Source: CAZOOK01 sp964581385
GTDB taxonomy: Bacteria > Pseudomonadota > Gammaproteobacteria > Nevskiales > Nevskiaceae
Reading direction: 5' to 3'
Length of the DNA stretch: 64,000 nucleotides
Assembly: GCA_964581385.1 (NCBI GenBank)
Contig: CAZOOK010000005.1
Span: 136,559-200,558 of the forward strand
Shown here piece after piece: positions 63,344-64,000 of the stretch. Under the pieces are notes generated by a model. That model saw nothing but the letters and a program-made list of their open reading frames with translations, did not search any database and was not told where the DNA came from. The position numbers and the translations under genes were made by a program. The first letter of the stretch is position 1; every line of letters begins with the position of its first letter.

Positions 63344-63763
63344 ATGCTCAACCCAGACGACTTCAACAAGCGCGGCATCGAAAACCTACCAGGTCATCTC
63401 GGCATCGTTATTACAAGCGTCGGCACATCAGAGGTACGGTCCGAGCTGCCTATCAGGCGGGAGCTAATGGCACCGAATGGCTACTTGCATGCCGGCAGCA
63501 TCGTCACGCTTGCCGACACATCGGCTGGCTATGGATGCGTTGCCAACCTTCCGGAGGGCGCGACCGGCTTCACCACGATCGAACTCAAGTCCAACCATCT
63601 TGGCACGGCCCAAAATGGCACAATCGAATGCGTAGCAAAGCCCGCCCATCTCGGCAAGACAACGCAGGTCTGGGATGCCATGGTTACCCATCGAGAGTCG
63701 GGCAAGACGTTAGCTTTGTTTCGCTGCACCCAACTGGTCATTTATGCGAAACGTAGCATCTAA
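63344..63763 (+). CDS. PaaI-type hotdog thioesterase
   Basis: This 139-residue protein has the 4HBT fold: SELPIRRELMAPNGYLHAGSIVTLADTSAGYGCVANLP carries the catalytic HAGSxxTLAD block, and TIELKSNHLG is the second strand motif. It hydrolyses an acyl-CoA, possibly an aromatic one. It follows the YifB gene after 105 nt. The sequence 63764-64000 shows no gene I trust. Confidence 0.87.
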   Translation: MLNPDDFNKRGIENLPGHLGIVITSVGTSEVRSELPIRRELMAPNGYLHAGSIVTLADTSAGYGCVANLPEGATGFTTIELKSNHLGTAQNGTIECVAKPAHLGKTTQVWDAMVTHRESGKTLALFRCTQLVIYAKRSI

Positions 63764-64000
63764 CCTTTCATCGCTGCGATTTGCAAAAGTCCGCAATGCG
63801 AGCGAGCCAGCGGAGTGATGGTTGGCGTGTGAGTAGTGGTCTCGGGAACGCCGCCAGAGCAACCAGACCTGTCGTCACCGGACGGCTGCTCAGGATCGAG
63901 CAGATTTCCACTTCCAACAAACTCAAACTAGCAGGAATTGAAAAAGGTAAGCGTACGCTCGTGACCGGTATGACGGCCGAGCGGTAATCAAGCAGCGATG

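Noticed and set aside
63781..63987. 68-codon frame at the right edge
   Set aside because: No SD, no domain and poor coding character; left unannotated.
1..64000. CRISPR arrays, tRNA and rRNA genes
   Set aside because: No regularly spaced repeats, cloverleaf or rRNA-like segments were noticed; a covariance-model scan would be needed to exclude small RNAs.

Overview
The window looks like a chromosomal segment of a GC-rich gammaproteobacterium. Pointers are UbiK, a ComF/BioB pair with a BirA-type operator, an adjacent biosynthetic SpeA/SpeE pair, and a caa3-type CtaC-CtaD-CtaG-CtaE oxidase. The combination suggests Lysobacterales (Xanthomonadales), perhaps Rhodanobacteraceae. This placement is inferred from gene content and order only.

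1-7.9 kb: a lasso-peptide (RiPP) locus. It encodes an HPr-kinase-like peptide kinase, a PAPS sulfotransferase, a PqqD-like RRE protein (B1), a transglutaminase-like leader peptidase (B2), a 54-residue precursor (A), a sugar-transfer-type ATP-grasp protein, an asparagine-synthetase-like lasso cyclase (C) and a nucleotidyltransferase-family protein. The precursor has the canonical Thr(-2), a core starting with Gly, Glu at core position 8 and a C-terminal Ser. That predicts an 8-residue Gly1-Glu8 macrolactam, probably phosphorylated and decorated further. No dedicated exporter, TonB receptor or isopeptidase is present.

8.0-28.0 kb: a surface-glycan (O-antigen or capsule) cluster. It has two nonulosonic-acid modules: NeuA plus a CBS-NeuB-TIM-barrel fusion, and NeuA/NeuB/NeuC/NeuD plus a CBS-fused aminotransferase (sialic or legionaminic-like sugars). 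It also has a flippase, a polymerase, glycosyltransferase-like proteins, a PhyH oxygenase, a methyltransferase and a fusion of a 4-keto-sugar reductase with an initiating phosphoglycosyl transferase. 28.2-31.4 kb holds two opposite-strand acyltransferase-3 genes of unlike base composition and a decayed IS3-type transposase. 31.6-39.1 kb carries the export part (a very long Wza-type SLBB protein, Wzz, Wzi) and a convergent CapD/WbpM-type 4,6-dehydratase that could feed the reductase.

39.3-64 kb is core metabolism. It runs: cytochrome c oxidase operon including a 46-residue membrane peptide; DUF2244; a biotin operon (bioB, CHASE2-cyclase, SH3, M48, bioF, bioD) in which five genes overlap by 4 nt; comF sharing a BirA-like operator with bioB; a 34-residue membrane peptide; ubiA; a DUF455 protein; a secreted FG-GAP protein; speA/speE divergent pair; a DUF4124 protein; amtB between two P-II genes with a sigma-54 promoter; ubiK; a YifB/ComM ATPase; and a PaaI-type thioesterase. 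No tRNA, rRNA or CRISPR array was seen.
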